A stretch of DNA of 64,000 nucleotides from Kitasatospora sp. SolWspMP-SS2h (GTDB lineage: Bacteria > Actinomycetota > Actinomycetes > Streptomycetales > Streptomycetaceae). Every line of letters begins with the position of its first letter. The stretch's first letter is position 1. A program made the position numbers and the translations under genes. The notes under the pieces are model-generated. The model did not search any database, was not told where the DNA came from, and was given only the letters and a program-made list of their open reading frames with translations. Positions 1 to 8,172 of this stretch are shown here, piece by piece. Location: the NCBI RefSeq assembly GCF_003259315.1, contig NZ_QLLT01000006.1:62001-126000 (forward strand), written 5' to 3'.

Positions 1-1274
1 CAGTTGTAGATCAGCTGGGCCTCGCCGACCTGCTCGCCCATGCGGGCGCCGACCATGTGGACACCCACGACGGCGCCGTCCTTGACCTGGACCAGCTTGA
101 TCTCGCCGGCGGTCTTGAGGATCTTGCTCTTGCCGTTGCCGGCGAGGTTGTACTTGAGGGTGACGACCTTCTCCTTGCCGTACTGCTCGACGGCCTTGGC
201 CTCGGTCAGGCCGACGGAGGCGACCTCCGGGTTGGAGTAGGTCACCCGCGGGATGCCGTCGTAGTCGATCGGGACGACCTTGAGGCCGGCGATCCGCTCG
301 GCGACCAGGATGCCCTCGGCGAAGCCGACGTGGGCCAGCTGCAGGGTCGGGACCAGGTCGCCGACGGCGGAGATGGTCGGCACGTTGGTGCGCAGGTACT
401 CGTCGACCAGGACGTAGCCGCGGTCCATCGCGACGCCCTGCTCCTCGTAGCCCAGGCCGGCCGAGACCGGGCCGCGGCCGATCGCGACCAGCAGCACGTC
501 GGCCTCGATGGACTTGCCGTTCTCGGTCGAGACCCGGACGCCGTCGGCGGTGTACTCCACGCCGGAGAAGCGGGACTTGAGCTCGAACTTGATGCCGCGC
601 TTGCGGAAGGCGCGCTCCAGCAGCTTGGAGGAGTTCTCGTCCTCCAGCGGCACCAGGTGGGGCAGGCCCTCGACGATGGTGACGTCGACGCCGAAGGACT
701 TCCAGACCGAGGCGAACTCGCAGCCGATGACGCCGCCGCCGAGGATGATCGCCGACTTCGGGATGTAGTCCAGCTTCAGCGCGTGGTCGGAGGAGATGAT
801 CCGGTTGCCGTCGATGTCCAGGCCCGGGATCGAGCGCGGCACGGAGCCGGTGGCGAGGACGATGTGGCGGCCCTCGATCCGCCGGCCGTCGACGTCCACG
901 GAGGTCTGAGAGGAGAGCTTGCCCTCGCCCTGGATGAAGGTGACCTTGCGGGAGGCGACCAGGCCCTGGAGGCCCTTGTACAGGCCGGCGACGACGTCGT
1001 CCTTGTACTTGTGGACGCCGTTGATGTCGATGCCCTGGAAGGTGGCGAGGACGCCGAACTCGGCGGCTTCCTTGGTCTCGTCGGCGACCTCGGCGGCGTG
1101 CAGCAGCGCCTTGGTCGGGATGCAGCCGCGGTGGAGGCAGGTGCCGCCCAGCTCGCCCTTCTCGATCAGCGCGACGCTCAGGCCGAGCTGAGCGCCACGG
1201 AGCGCCGCGGCGTAACCGCCGCTTCCGCCTCCGAGAATGACTACGTCGAAAACGGTGCTGGCGTCGTTCGCCAC
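1..1274 (-). CDS. lpd: Dihydrolipoyl dehydrogenase (E3), 3' end outside window
   Basis: Cytoplasmic FAD enzyme that reoxidises the lipoyl groups of 2-oxoacid dehydrogenase complexes, passing electrons to NAD+. The first 424 codons are present. The N-terminus carries the FAD-binding GGGSGGYAAA glycine motif, followed by the redox disulfide GGTCLHRGCIP. A second Rossmann motif, GGGVIGCEFA, binds NAD. The C-terminal dimerisation domain, with its catalytic His-Glu pair, is cut off by the window edge. The GTG start is chosen because it has a GGAGGACGTGAC leader at good spacing and the protein then begins MANDASTVFDVVILGG, as expected for the family. Confidence 0.95.
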   Translation of the reverse strand, partial: MANDASTVFDVVILGGGSGGYAAALRGAQLGLSVALIEKGELGGTCLHRGCIPTKALLHAAEVADETKEAAEFGVLATFQGIDINGVHKYKDDVVAGLYKGLQGLVASRKVTFIQGEGKLSSQTSVDVDGRRIEGRHIVLATGSVPRSIPGLDIDGNRIISSDHALKLDYIPKSAIILGGGVIGCEFASVWKSFGVDVTIVEGLPHLVPLEDENSSKLLERAFRKRGIKFELKSRFSGVEYTADGVRVSTENGKSIEADVLLVAIGRGPVSAGLGYEEQGVAMDRGYVLVDEYLRTNVPTISAVGDLVPTLQLAHVGFAEGILVAERIAGLKVVPIDYDGIPRVTYSNPEVASVGLTEAKAVEQYGKEKVVTLKYNLAGNGKSKILKTAGEIKLVQVKDGAVVGVHMVGARMGEQVGEAQLIYN

Positions 1275-1611
1275 GTCACGTCCTCCATGCAAAAGGTGCG
1301 GATCGCCGGGCCGGTCGCGGTCCGGTGGGTGAGTGCCCTTGTAAGAGCGCCCAGTCGTGCCGGAAATACATCTTTGCACTTGTTGGCGGCAGGTGGCGTC
1401 GGCGGGTGCCCCGGGGCGCACCCGGGGAGGTCCGCGTGGCGGCGGTACGACCCGTTCTCGGAGGTATCGTCGCAGCTCACAGCCGGGAAATCGGCAAGCG
1501 GAGGTACTCCGTCCGGGGGTCTTCGCGGTTCCGGTTCCGCCCTGCGGAATCAATTTTCGCCGGAGGCGAACACGCCATCGAATTGGCCCGCCCCACTACC
1601 GGCTGGTAATG
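1275..1611. promoter_or_regulatory. lpd upstream region, no gene seen
   Basis: This stretch lies between the lpd start and the pepA terminator. It must hold the lpd promoter and ribosome-binding site (GGAGG next to the GTG). It is locally less GC-rich around 1340-1380. Open frames crossing it are shadows without family resemblance. I see no riboswitch or convincing operator. Confidence 0.4.
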
Positions 1612-1651
1612 CGCGTGGGGCCCGGCACCCACCGGTGCCGGGCCCCACGCG
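1612..1651 (-). terminator. pepA terminator hairpin
   Basis: An 18-bp perfect stem (1612-1629 pairing with 1634-1651, 4-nt loop) begins 5 nt downstream of the pepA stop codon. It has no T-tract, which is normal for high-GC actinobacterial terminators. It separates pepA from lpd. Confidence 0.85.
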
Positions 1652-1656
1652 TCGGA

Positions 1657-3153
1657 TCACTCGCCCGCGGCGGTGTCCTCCGCGAAGCGGACCAGGGTGC
1701 GCACCGCGCTCGCGGTGCCGCCCTTCGGGGTGTAGCCGTGCGGGCCGCCCTCGTTGAACGCCGGGCCGGCGATGTCCAGGTGCGCCCAGTCGACGCCCTC
1801 GGCGACGAACTCCTGGAGGAACAGGCCGGCCACCAGGCCGCCGCCCATCCGCTCGCCCATGTTCGCCAGGTCCGCGATGGTCGACTCGACCATGCCCTTG
1901 CGCAGGTCGGCCGGCAGCGGCATCGGCCAGGACGCCTCGCCCACCGCGCCCGCGGTCTCGTGCAGGCGGGTGCGCAGCGCCTCGTCGTTGGCCATCACGC
2001 CGAAGGTGCGGGTGCCCAGGGCCAGCACCATCGCGCCGGTCAGGGTCGCCACGTCGACGATCACGTCCGGCTGCTCCTCGCCGGCCCGGACGATCGCGTC
2101 GGCCAGCACCAGCCGGCCCTCGGCGTCGGTGTTCAGCACCTCGACGGTCTTGCCGCCGTACATCCGCAGCACGTCGCCCGGGCGGGTGGCCGAGCCGGAC
2201 GGCATGTTCTCCGCCAGCGCCAGCCACGCCGTCACGTTGACCCGCAGGCCCAGGCGCTTGGCGGCGACCACGGCGGCGAACACCGCGGCGGCGCCCGCCA
2301 TGTCGCACTTCATGGTCTCGTTGTGGCCGGCCGGCTTCAGCGAGATGCCGCCCGAGTCGTAGGTGATGCCCTTGCCGATGAACGCCAGCGAGGCCGTCGC
2401 CTTCGGGTGGGTGTAGGCCACCTTCACCAGCCGGGGCGGGTTCGCCGAACCGGCGCCCACGCCCAGGATGCCGCCGAAGCCGCCCTTGGCCAGCGCCTTC
2501 TCGTCCAGTACCTCGACCTTGAGGCCGTGCTCCTTGCCCACCGTCTGCGCCAGGGTGGCGAAGGACTTCGGGTTCAGGTCGTTCGGGGCGGTGTTCACCA
2601 GGTCGCGGGCGCGGTTCATCTCCTCGCCGACCGCCGCGGCGCGCTCCGCGGCGGCCTTGGCGTCCTTCGAGCCCTTGCGGTCCGCCAGCAGCACCAGCTC
2701 GGCGACCGGGGCCTTGGCCACCTCGCCCTTGTAGCTGCCGAAGGAGTACGCGCCGAGCAGGCCGCCCAGCGCGACCGCCTCGAACTCGTCGGCCGCCGCC
2801 GCCGGCAGGGCCAGCGCGACCTTCTTCGAACCGGCCAGCGTGCGGGCGGCCACACCGGCCGCCCTGCGCAGCTCCTCGGCGCCGTACGCGCCGTCGGCGG
2901 CCGGGCCCAGGCCCACGGCCAGCACCAGCGGCGCCTTGGCCCCGGCCGGAGCGGGCAGCTTGACCGCCTCACCCTCGGCACCGGTGGCGCCCAGGGTGGT
3001 GAGGACCTCGGCCAGCTTGCCCTCGAACGCCTCGACGACCGCCTCGGCGCCCGGGGCGACGACCAGGCCCTTGGGCCCCTTCGCCACACCGACCACCAGG
3101 GCGTCCGCCCGCAGGCTCACGGCGGAAGAGGTGCTCACAGACAGTGCAGTCAC
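1657..3153 (-). CDS. pepA: Leucyl aminopeptidase (M17)
   Basis: Cytosolic hexameric two-metal aminopeptidase that removes N-terminal residues from peptides. At 498 aa it has normal M17 length, with a variable N-terminal domain (about 1-170) and a catalytic C-terminal domain. The metal-binding segment GKGITYDSGG and the signature NTDAEGRLVLADA are intact. The GTG start at 3153 gives MTALSVSTSSAVSLR. It is followed by a strong hairpin, and a 223-nt gap separates it from cobS, so it is probably transcribed separately from the cobalamin genes. Confidence 0.95.
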   Translation of the reverse strand: MTALSVSTSSAVSLRADALVVGVAKGPKGLVVAPGAEAVVEAFEGKLAEVLTTLGATGAEGEAVKLPAPAGAKAPLVLAVGLGPAADGAYGAEELRRAAGVAARTLAGSKKVALALPAAAADEFEAVALGGLLGAYSFGSYKGEVAKAPVAELVLLADRKGSKDAKAAAERAAAVGEEMNRARDLVNTAPNDLNPKSFATLAQTVGKEHGLKVEVLDEKALAKGGFGGILGVGAGSANPPRLVKVAYTHPKATASLAFIGKGITYDSGGISLKPAGHNETMKCDMAGAAAVFAAVVAAKRLGLRVNVTAWLALAENMPSGSATRPGDVLRMYGGKTVEVLNTDAEGRLVLADAIVRAGEEQPDVIVDVATLTGAMVLALGTRTFGVMANDEALRTRLHETAGAVGEASWPMPLPADLRKGMVESTIADLANMGERMGGGLVAGLFLQEFVAEGVDWAHLDIAGPAFNEGGPHGYTPKGGTASAVRTLVRFAEDTAAGE

Positions 3154-3376
3154 GACAAATGCGTCCTGTTCTTTCGCGGTCCACAGCCGGTGGCGGCTCC
3201 GTTGCCGACCGGCAAAACCCGGGCAGACTCCGCGGCGAAACGGGGCGCAGGGCCAGGGTGCTCACCGCATGGTAGTCCGCATATTGGGATCCCGCCGCCC
3301 CGCCTGCCCCGTGCACGAACCGCCGCGATCCGTGACAGTGCGTGAGTTCGCGTACGGAGGCCGGACCGAGGCCCGC

Positions 3377-4351
3377 TCACAGCAGCGCGACCGCCACCAG
3401 CACCGCCGTCGCCGCGGTCTCCACCAGCGCGCCCAGCACGTCCCCGGTCACCCCGCCGAACCGGCGCACGCACCGCCGCAGCAGGACCCCCGCCGCCAGC
3501 ACGCCCAGCAGCACCGCGACCCCCAGCTGCCAGCGCAGCACCGCCGCCGCCCCGGCCACCAGCAGCGTCACCGCCACCGCCGCCGCCGGCCGCACGGTGG
3601 CCGCCACCATCGCCCCCAGCCCGCCCGGCCGGGCCGCCGGGACCGGACGCAGGCACCCCCAGGCCAGCGCCGCCCGCCCCGCCGTCGCGGCCACCGCCGC
3701 GGCCAGCGCCCCGCGCCCGGGCGAGACCCCGAACTGCCCGGCCAGCGCCGCGACCTGGGCCAGCATCAGCAGCAGCAGCGTCAGCACGCCGAACGGCCCG
3801 ATGTCCGACTGCTTCATGATCCGCAACGCGTCCTCGGCGGGCTTCCCGCTGCCCAGCCCGTCCGCGACGTCCGCCACCCCGTCCAGGTGCAGCCCCCGGG
3901 TCAGCAGCGCGCCCACCGCGACCGCCGCCACCCCGCCCAGCAGCGCCCCGCCCCGCCAGGCCAGCAGCGCGCCGACGCCCCCGGCCAGCGCGCCCACCAC
4001 CAGCCCGACCAGCGGCGCCAGCACCATCGCCGCCCCACCCGCCGACCGGTCCCACCGGTCCACCCGCACCCGGAACACCGTCAACGTCCCGAACGCGAAC
4101 CGCAACCCGGCCCCGACCCCGGCCGCCCGCCCGGCCTCCGCCCCAGTCCGTTCGCCGCCCGCCGCCCGCCCCGTCAGGGGCGCGGGGAACTGCGCGGGTC
4201 CGGAAGACCGCGACGCGCAGCCCTCCGCCGACGGCTCCGCCGCCCGCCCGGCCTCCGCCTGCCCGGTCTCCGGCCGACCCGCCGACTGCCCCGCCTCCGG
4301 CCGACCCGCCGCAGGCCGACCCGCCCCCGGCCGCCCGTGTTCGCCGTTCAT
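3377..4351 (-). CDS. cobS: Adenosylcobinamide-GDP ribazoletransferase (cobalamin synthase)
   Basis: Integral membrane enzyme that joins adenosylcobinamide-GDP to alpha-ribazole(-phosphate), the last step of the nucleotide-loop pathway. The family core starts near residue 82 (LRFAFGTLTVFRV) and contains LHLDGVADVADGLGSG (about 154-169), with several hydrophobic helices. The first ~80 residues are low-complexity Gly/Ala/Arg/Pro sequence; part of it is encoded by a dispersed 'GGGGCGCGGGGAACTGCGCG'-type repeat. The annotated ATG, 17 nt after cobT, is the only good start codon, but the native N-terminus is uncertain. Third gene of cobU-cobT-cobS. Confidence 0.9.
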   Translation of the reverse strand: MNGEHGRPGAGRPAAGRPEAGQSAGRPETGQAEAGRAAEPSAEGCASRSSGPAQFPAPLTGRAAGGERTGAEAGRAAGVGAGLRFAFGTLTVFRVRVDRWDRSAGGAAMVLAPLVGLVVGALAGGVGALLAWRGGALLGGVAAVAVGALLTRGLHLDGVADVADGLGSGKPAEDALRIMKQSDIGPFGVLTLLLLMLAQVAALAGQFGVSPGRGALAAAVAATAGRAALAWGCLRPVPAARPGGLGAMVAATVRPAAAVAVTLLVAGAAAVLRWQLGVAVLLGVLAAGVLLRRCVRRFGGVTGDVLGALVETAATAVLVAVALL

Positions 4352-4370
4352 CCCGTGCCCTGACGGAGTC

Positions 4371-5489
4371 TCAGTAGCGGTCCAGCAGGTCCGCGGCCGT
4401 CGGCAGCTTGGCCGGGGCCCGCGGCGGGAGCGGCTTCGCGCTCGGGACGGCGGCCGGTTCGGCGAGGGTGTCGCCCGCGGCCTGGAGCAGCGGGAGGGCC
4501 AGCACCGCCGAGACGCCCTCGCCCATGGTGACGCCCGCCTCGTGCAGCGGCGTCAGCGTCAGCCGGTCGTACGCCTTGGCCTGGGCGGGCTCGCCGGTGA
4601 GCGCGGAGGCGCGCCACCACTCGGGGGCCCGGAAGGCGATCCGCTGGGCGACCAGCGCGCAGGCCGCCGAGACCACCCCGTCCAGCACGACGGGGAGCTT
4701 GCGGACGGCGGCCTGGAGCAGGAAGCCGGTGATCGCGGCGAAGTCGGCGCCGCCGGTCGCGGCGAGCAGCGCGAGCTGGTCGCCGAGCACCGGGCGGGCC
4801 CGGCGCAGCGCGTCGCGGACGGTGGCGCACTTGACCATCCAGGTCCGGTCGTCGACGCCCGAGCCGCGGCCGGTGACGGCGGCGGCGTCGGTGCCGCACA
4901 GCGCGCCGATCAGCACCGCGGCCACCGTGGTGGAGCCGACGCCCAGGTCGCCGAGCAGTACCAGGTCGGTGCCGGCGTCGGCCTCCTCGTCGGCGACGGC
5001 CATGCCGGCCCGGAAGGCCCGGGCGGCCTCCTCCGCGCTCAGCGCGTCCTCGACGTCGACCCGGCCGGAGCCGCGGCGGACCCGGTGGCGGACGACCTCC
5101 TCGGGGAACTCGGCGGGGTCGGCGTCCACGGCGATGTCGACCACCCGGACGTCCGCCCCGTAGCGGCGGGCCAGCACGGCGACCGGCGCGGTGCCATCCA
5201 GCACGGCGCGGACCCGGTCGGCGGTGCCGCCGCGGGCGTCCAGGGTGGAGACGCCGAGCGAGGCGACGCCGTGGTCGGCGGCGAACAGCAGCACCCGGGC
5301 GCCGGTCAGCGGGCGGACCGGGGCCTCGCCCTGGGCGGACGCCAGCCAGGCCCCCAGCTCCTGGAGCCGGCCCAGGCCGCCGCGCGGCATGGCCAGGTGC
5401 TGCCAGCGCTCCTCGGCGCCGCGCCGCGCACCCTCGTCGGGCCGCTCGACGAGCGAGGAGAAAGTGTCGAGATCCACGGTGGTGTCCAT
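4371..5489 (-). CDS. cobT: Nicotinate-nucleotide--dimethylbenzimidazole phosphoribosyltransferase
   Basis: Makes alpha-ribazole phosphate from dimethylbenzimidazole and nicotinate mononucleotide, supplying the lower ligand used by CobS. The 372-aa protein has the phosphate-binding GVGSTTVAAVL region and GRGSGVDD. Near the C-terminus is HEAGVTMGEGVSAVL, whose Glu corresponds to the catalytic base of the family. The ATG at 5489 (MDTTVDLDTFSSLV) is preferred to more upstream frame extensions, which would run into cobU. It lies 11 nt downstream of cobU. Confidence 0.95.
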   Translation of the reverse strand: MDTTVDLDTFSSLVERPDEGARRGAEERWQHLAMPRGGLGRLQELGAWLASAQGEAPVRPLTGARVLLFAADHGVASLGVSTLDARGGTADRVRAVLDGTAPVAVLARRYGADVRVVDIAVDADPAEFPEEVVRHRVRRGSGRVDVEDALSAEEAARAFRAGMAVADEEADAGTDLVLLGDLGVGSTTVAAVLIGALCGTDAAAVTGRGSGVDDRTWMVKCATVRDALRRARPVLGDQLALLAATGGADFAAITGFLLQAAVRKLPVVLDGVVSAACALVAQRIAFRAPEWWRASALTGEPAQAKAYDRLTLTPLHEAGVTMGEGVSAVLALPLLQAAGDTLAEPAAVPSAKPLPPRAPAKLPTAADLLDRY

Positions 5490-5500
5490 CGCCCGGCAAT

Positions 5501-6061
5501 CTACACGGACACCGCTTTGATGGTCAGCACCTGTCCGGCGACCACCAGCAGCACCTGTTCGGAGGCGTCGGCCACCGCCATGTTGAGCCGGCCGAGGGTG
5601 TCCCGGAAGCGCCGTCCGGACGCGGTGGCGGGCACCACGCCCATCCCCACCTCGTTGGAGACCGCGACCACCTCCCGCCCGCTCCCGGCCCAGGCCGCCG
5701 CCAGTGCCGCGCAGCGCTCCTCCACGGCCCGCTGCCCCCCGGCCAGCCACACCTCGTCCTCCCAGGCCCGGTGCTCGTCCATGACGGCGGTCAGCCAGAG
5801 CGCCAGGCAGTCGATCAGCACCGGCGCCGGGTCGTCCCGGTTCGCGAGCACCGCCTCCAGCGCGCAGGTCTCGGCGGTCCGCCAGGAGGCCGGCCGCCGG
5901 GCCCGGTGCAGGTCGACCCGCCGGGCCCAGTCGGCGTCGCCGTCCCGGTGCCCGGAGGTGGCCACGTACAGCACGTCGGGGCGGTCGGCGAGCAGTCGCT
6001 CGGCATGGGTGGACTTGCCGGAGCGGGCGCCGCCGAGGAGCAGGGTGCGGGGGAGTGCCAT
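5501..6061 (-). CDS. cobU: Adenosylcobinamide kinase / adenosylcobinamide-phosphate guanylyltransferase
   Basis: Bifunctional enzyme that phosphorylates adenosylcobinamide and then transfers GMP to it, making the CobS substrate. The 186-aa protein has the P-loop GGARSGKS at residues 10-17, the guanylylation region around YVATSGHRDGD, and the family motif VSNEVGMGVVP. It is first in the cobU-cobT-cobS operon. Its start faces a small plus-strand gene across a 92-nt divergent region. I saw no cobalamin riboswitch there. Confidence 0.95.
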   Translation of the reverse strand: MALPRTLLLGGARSGKSTHAERLLADRPDVLYVATSGHRDGDADWARRVDLHRARRPASWRTAETCALEAVLANRDDPAPVLIDCLALWLTAVMDEHRAWEDEVWLAGGQRAVEERCAALAAAWAGSGREVVAVSNEVGMGVVPATASGRRFRDTLGRLNMAVADASEQVLLVVAGQVLTIKAVSV

Positions 6062-6153
6062 GCGATCATCCTGCCGGACGGAGCTTCGCCCCCTCGCGGG
6101 GTGGGCACGCTACCGTCACAACCCCAGTGGCACGACTCGCGGAGGAGCCCGGC

Positions 6154-6354
6154 ATGGTGTGGACCTGGCGGTACGAGAAGAACGACGGCACCGTGGTGGA
6201 GCCGGCGAACGGGGCCGAGGAGTTCTCCAGCCAGGGCGACGCCGAGTCCTGGGTCGGCGAGGAGTGGAAGACGCTGCTGGAGGACGGGGTGGACCGGGTG
6301 GTCCTGGTCGAGGACGGGCGGGACGTCTACCCGATGAGCCTGCACGAGGGCTGA
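6154..6354 (+). CDS. Small acidic conserved protein, function unknown
   Basis: Encodes 66 residues starting MVWTWRYEKNDGTVVEP. A clean GGAGGA ribosome-binding site lies at 6141-6146, 7 nt before the ATG, with strong third-position GC bias. The product is acidic and rich in Trp/Glu, with no signal peptide or membrane helix. It resembles small hypothetical proteins I associate with this locus in streptomycetes, but I cannot assign a role. It is divergent from cobU. Confidence 0.7.
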   Translation: MVWTWRYEKNDGTVVEPANGAEEFSSQGDAESWVGEEWKTLLEDGVDRVVLVEDGRDVYPMSLHEG

Positions 6355-6371
6355 CGCGCCGTCAGCCGTCC

Positions 6372-6410
6372 CGCCGGCGCCCCCCGCCGGCGCCCCCCGC
6401 CGGCGCCCCC
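6372..6410. repeat. 13-nt tandem repeat, three copies
   Basis: Three exact head-to-tail copies of CGCCGGCGCCCCC plus a partial fourth, in the short gap between the 66-aa gene and the convergent methyltransferase. Each unit contains the palindrome GCCGGC, so the array could fold, but it is not a convincing terminator. Confidence 0.8.
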
Positions 6411-6463
6411 CGCCGTCGCTCCCCGTCAGCGGCCCCCGGCCGCCGCCCGGGTGACCTCTCCGG

Positions 6464-7369
6464 TCACTTCTCGGCGACGACGTGCAGCAGCGCGGCGACG
6501 CGCCGGTACGGGTCCTGCTTGCCGGCCCGCTCCTCGGCGTCCAGCAGCTGGCCCAGCTGCCGGCCGTCGACCGGGGCGGCCTCGTCCGGCACGGTGTCGG
6601 TGAACACCCGCACCCCGTACCAGTGCCGGACCGGGACGGCGAAGCCGGACAGCGTGCCGGAGAGTTCGGCCAGCCGGTCGGCCCGGGCGGGCAGGCCCAG
6701 GCGGTTGGTGTACCGGGTGGAGTCGAAGGACTCCTGGCAGGCCCGCCAGTCGCCGGTCAGCCCGGGCCGCATGGCCAGCGCGTCGCCGTTGCGGACCAGC
6801 AGCGAGAGCAGGCCGCCGGGGGCCAGGATGCGGGCCACCGAGGCCAGCATCGGGTCCGGGTCCGGCAGGTACATCAGGGTGCCGTGGCAGAGCACCAGGT
6901 CGAAGCTGCGCGGCCCGAACCAGCGCCCGACCTGGTGGCCGTCGCCGGTGAGCAGCTGGACGCGCTCGCGGACCTCCGGCGGCTCGGCCGCCAGCGCCTG
7001 GTGCGCCAGGCCCAGGGTGGCCGGGTCGGGGTCTATGCCGGTGACGAAGTGCCCGGCCCGGGCCAGCCGCAGCGCCTGGGTGCCCTCGGCGCAGCCCACG
7101 TCCAGCACCCGCAGCGCGACGCCCCGGGTGAGCTGCTCGGCGAGCTGGCGGGTGACCAGCTCCTGGCGGACCAGGTTGTGCAGCCCGCCGTGCCGCTCCA
7201 GCCACTCGCCGGCCCCGCTGTGGTACGGCCCCCCGCGGGCCGGCAGCCGCCCGTGCCGCCCCTGCGGCGCCCCGTACCCGTGCTGCGCCGGGATGCCAGG
7301 TGCACCGAAGGCCCCGACCGGCGGCTGCGCGGGCGGGGCCCAGTACGGCGGGACGGCTTCCGCGGTCAG
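6464..7369 (-). CDS. SAM-dependent methyltransferase, apparent CTG start
   Basis: Class I Rossmann methyltransferase: motif I VLDVGCAEGTQALRLA, the acidic loop GIDPDP, then DLVLCHGTLMYLPDPDPML and GGLLSLLVRNG. The first standard start (GTG at 7108) lies inside motif I and would delete the preceding helices. The frame is open upstream and encodes a Pro/Gly-rich stretch and GGLHNLVRQELVTRQLA, typical of the family N-terminus. No ATG, GTG or TTG occurs there in frame. The best candidate is CTG at 7369, which overlaps the stop of the upstream DUF3043 gene as CTGA. That start gives 301 aa. Substrate unknown. Confidence 0.75.
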   Translation of the reverse strand: MTAEAVPPYWAPPAQPPVGAFGAPGIPAQHGYGAPQGRHGRLPARGGPYHSGAGEWLERHGGLHNLVRQELVTRQLAEQLTRGVALRVLDVGCAEGTQALRLARAGHFVTGIDPDPATLGLAHQALAAEPPEVRERVQLLTGDGHQVGRWFGPRSFDLVLCHGTLMYLPDPDPMLASVARILAPGGLLSLLVRNGDALAMRPGLTGDWRACQESFDSTRYTNRLGLPARADRLAELSGTLSGFAVPVRHWYGVRVFTDTVPDEAAPVDGRQLGQLLDAEERAGKQDPYRRVAALLHVVAEK

Positions 7370-7968
7370 GGCCGCTCGCCCCGCTTGACCATCGGCTTGG
7401 GCAGCCGCAGCCGGCGCATCTGCAGGGTGCGCATCAGGCCGTACATCACGGCGCCGCGGGTGTCCCCGTCCGGGAAGCGCTGGGCCAGGCCCTTGCGCAG
7501 CTGGAGGCCGATCCGGACGAAGTCCAGGATGACCACCACGAAGAAGACCAGGAACAGCAGCGTGGAGAGCAGCTGCAGGTAGTTGACCCGGGTGATGCTG
7601 AGCACCAGCACCACCACCGCGTACGGCAGGAAGAACTCGGCCGCGGCCCAGCGGGAGTCGATGAAGTCGCGGACGTAGCGCCGCACCGGCCCCTTGTCGC
7701 GCGGCGGCAGCGCGCGCTCGTCGCCCTCCAGCAGCGCGGTGCGCTGCTTCTCGCGCTCCGCGCGCATCCGCCCGCGGGCCTGCTTGGCGGCCTCCTTGCG
7801 GTCCTTGGGAACGGTGACCCGGGTCTTCCGGTTGGCCTCGGCCTCACTGCGCTTGGGCGTGGGCCGGCCCTTGGGGGCCTGCGGGTCGCGGAACGTCCTC
7901 TCGTCCTCCTTCGTCAGGGTGACGGTGGAGGAGGAGGCGGCGGATTCATCAGAGCGGCGTCGAAACAC
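7366..7968 (-). CDS. DUF3043 family membrane protein
   Basis: A 200-aa protein beginning VFRRRSDESAASSS from GTG 7968. A charged, basic cytoplasmic N-terminal half carries the typical KGRPTPKRSEAEA region. Two adjacent membrane helices follow (FFLPYAVVVLVLSI and LLFLVFFVVVILDFVRI). The pattern matches the actinobacterial DUF3043 family, whose function is unknown. Longer upstream starts would run through the divergent pspA promoter and add unrelated sequence. GGGAG sits almost on the GTG, and a TACGCT -10-like hexamer lies a few bases upstream, so the mRNA may be leaderless. Confidence 0.85.
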   Translation of the reverse strand: MFRRRSDESAASSSTVTLTKEDERTFRDPQAPKGRPTPKRSEAEANRKTRVTVPKDRKEAAKQARGRMRAEREKQRTALLEGDERALPPRDKGPVRRYVRDFIDSRWAAAEFFLPYAVVVLVLSITRVNYLQLLSTLLFLVFFVVVILDFVRIGLQLRKGLAQRFPDGDTRGAVMYGLMRTLQMRRLRLPKPMVKRGERP

Positions 7969-8172
7969 ACTCCCAGCGTACGGGTTGACCGGCCGCTTTC
8001 CGGCGCGCCCCCGGACGCGAACCGATATCGATCCTGAGGACGATGCCGAACGGGCCGCCGCTGTAGCAGCATTGTTGCAGGCTGGTGCACTGCGCCGGGG
8101 ACCGTGCCGCGCATACACTCGACCTGTCACGAGATGCAAACCCAGGCCCGAAGAAGGGGGCTATCGAGGCCC

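Noticed and set aside
57..1757. 566-codon open frame on the plus strand across lpd
   Set aside because: It is the antisense shadow of lpd, with Asp/Gly/Val-rich composition and no family; the minus-strand frame carries all lipoamide dehydrogenase motifs.
3154..3376. Cobalamin riboswitch near the cob genes
   Set aside because: Neither this gap nor the region upstream of cobU (6062-6153) shows the B12-box core, and both are too short for the full aptamer.
6372..6410. CRISPR-like short repeats
   Set aside because: Units are 13 nt with no spacers; simple GC tandem repeat. The other arrays (9358-9411, 41758-41830, 55401-55444) also have no unique spacers.
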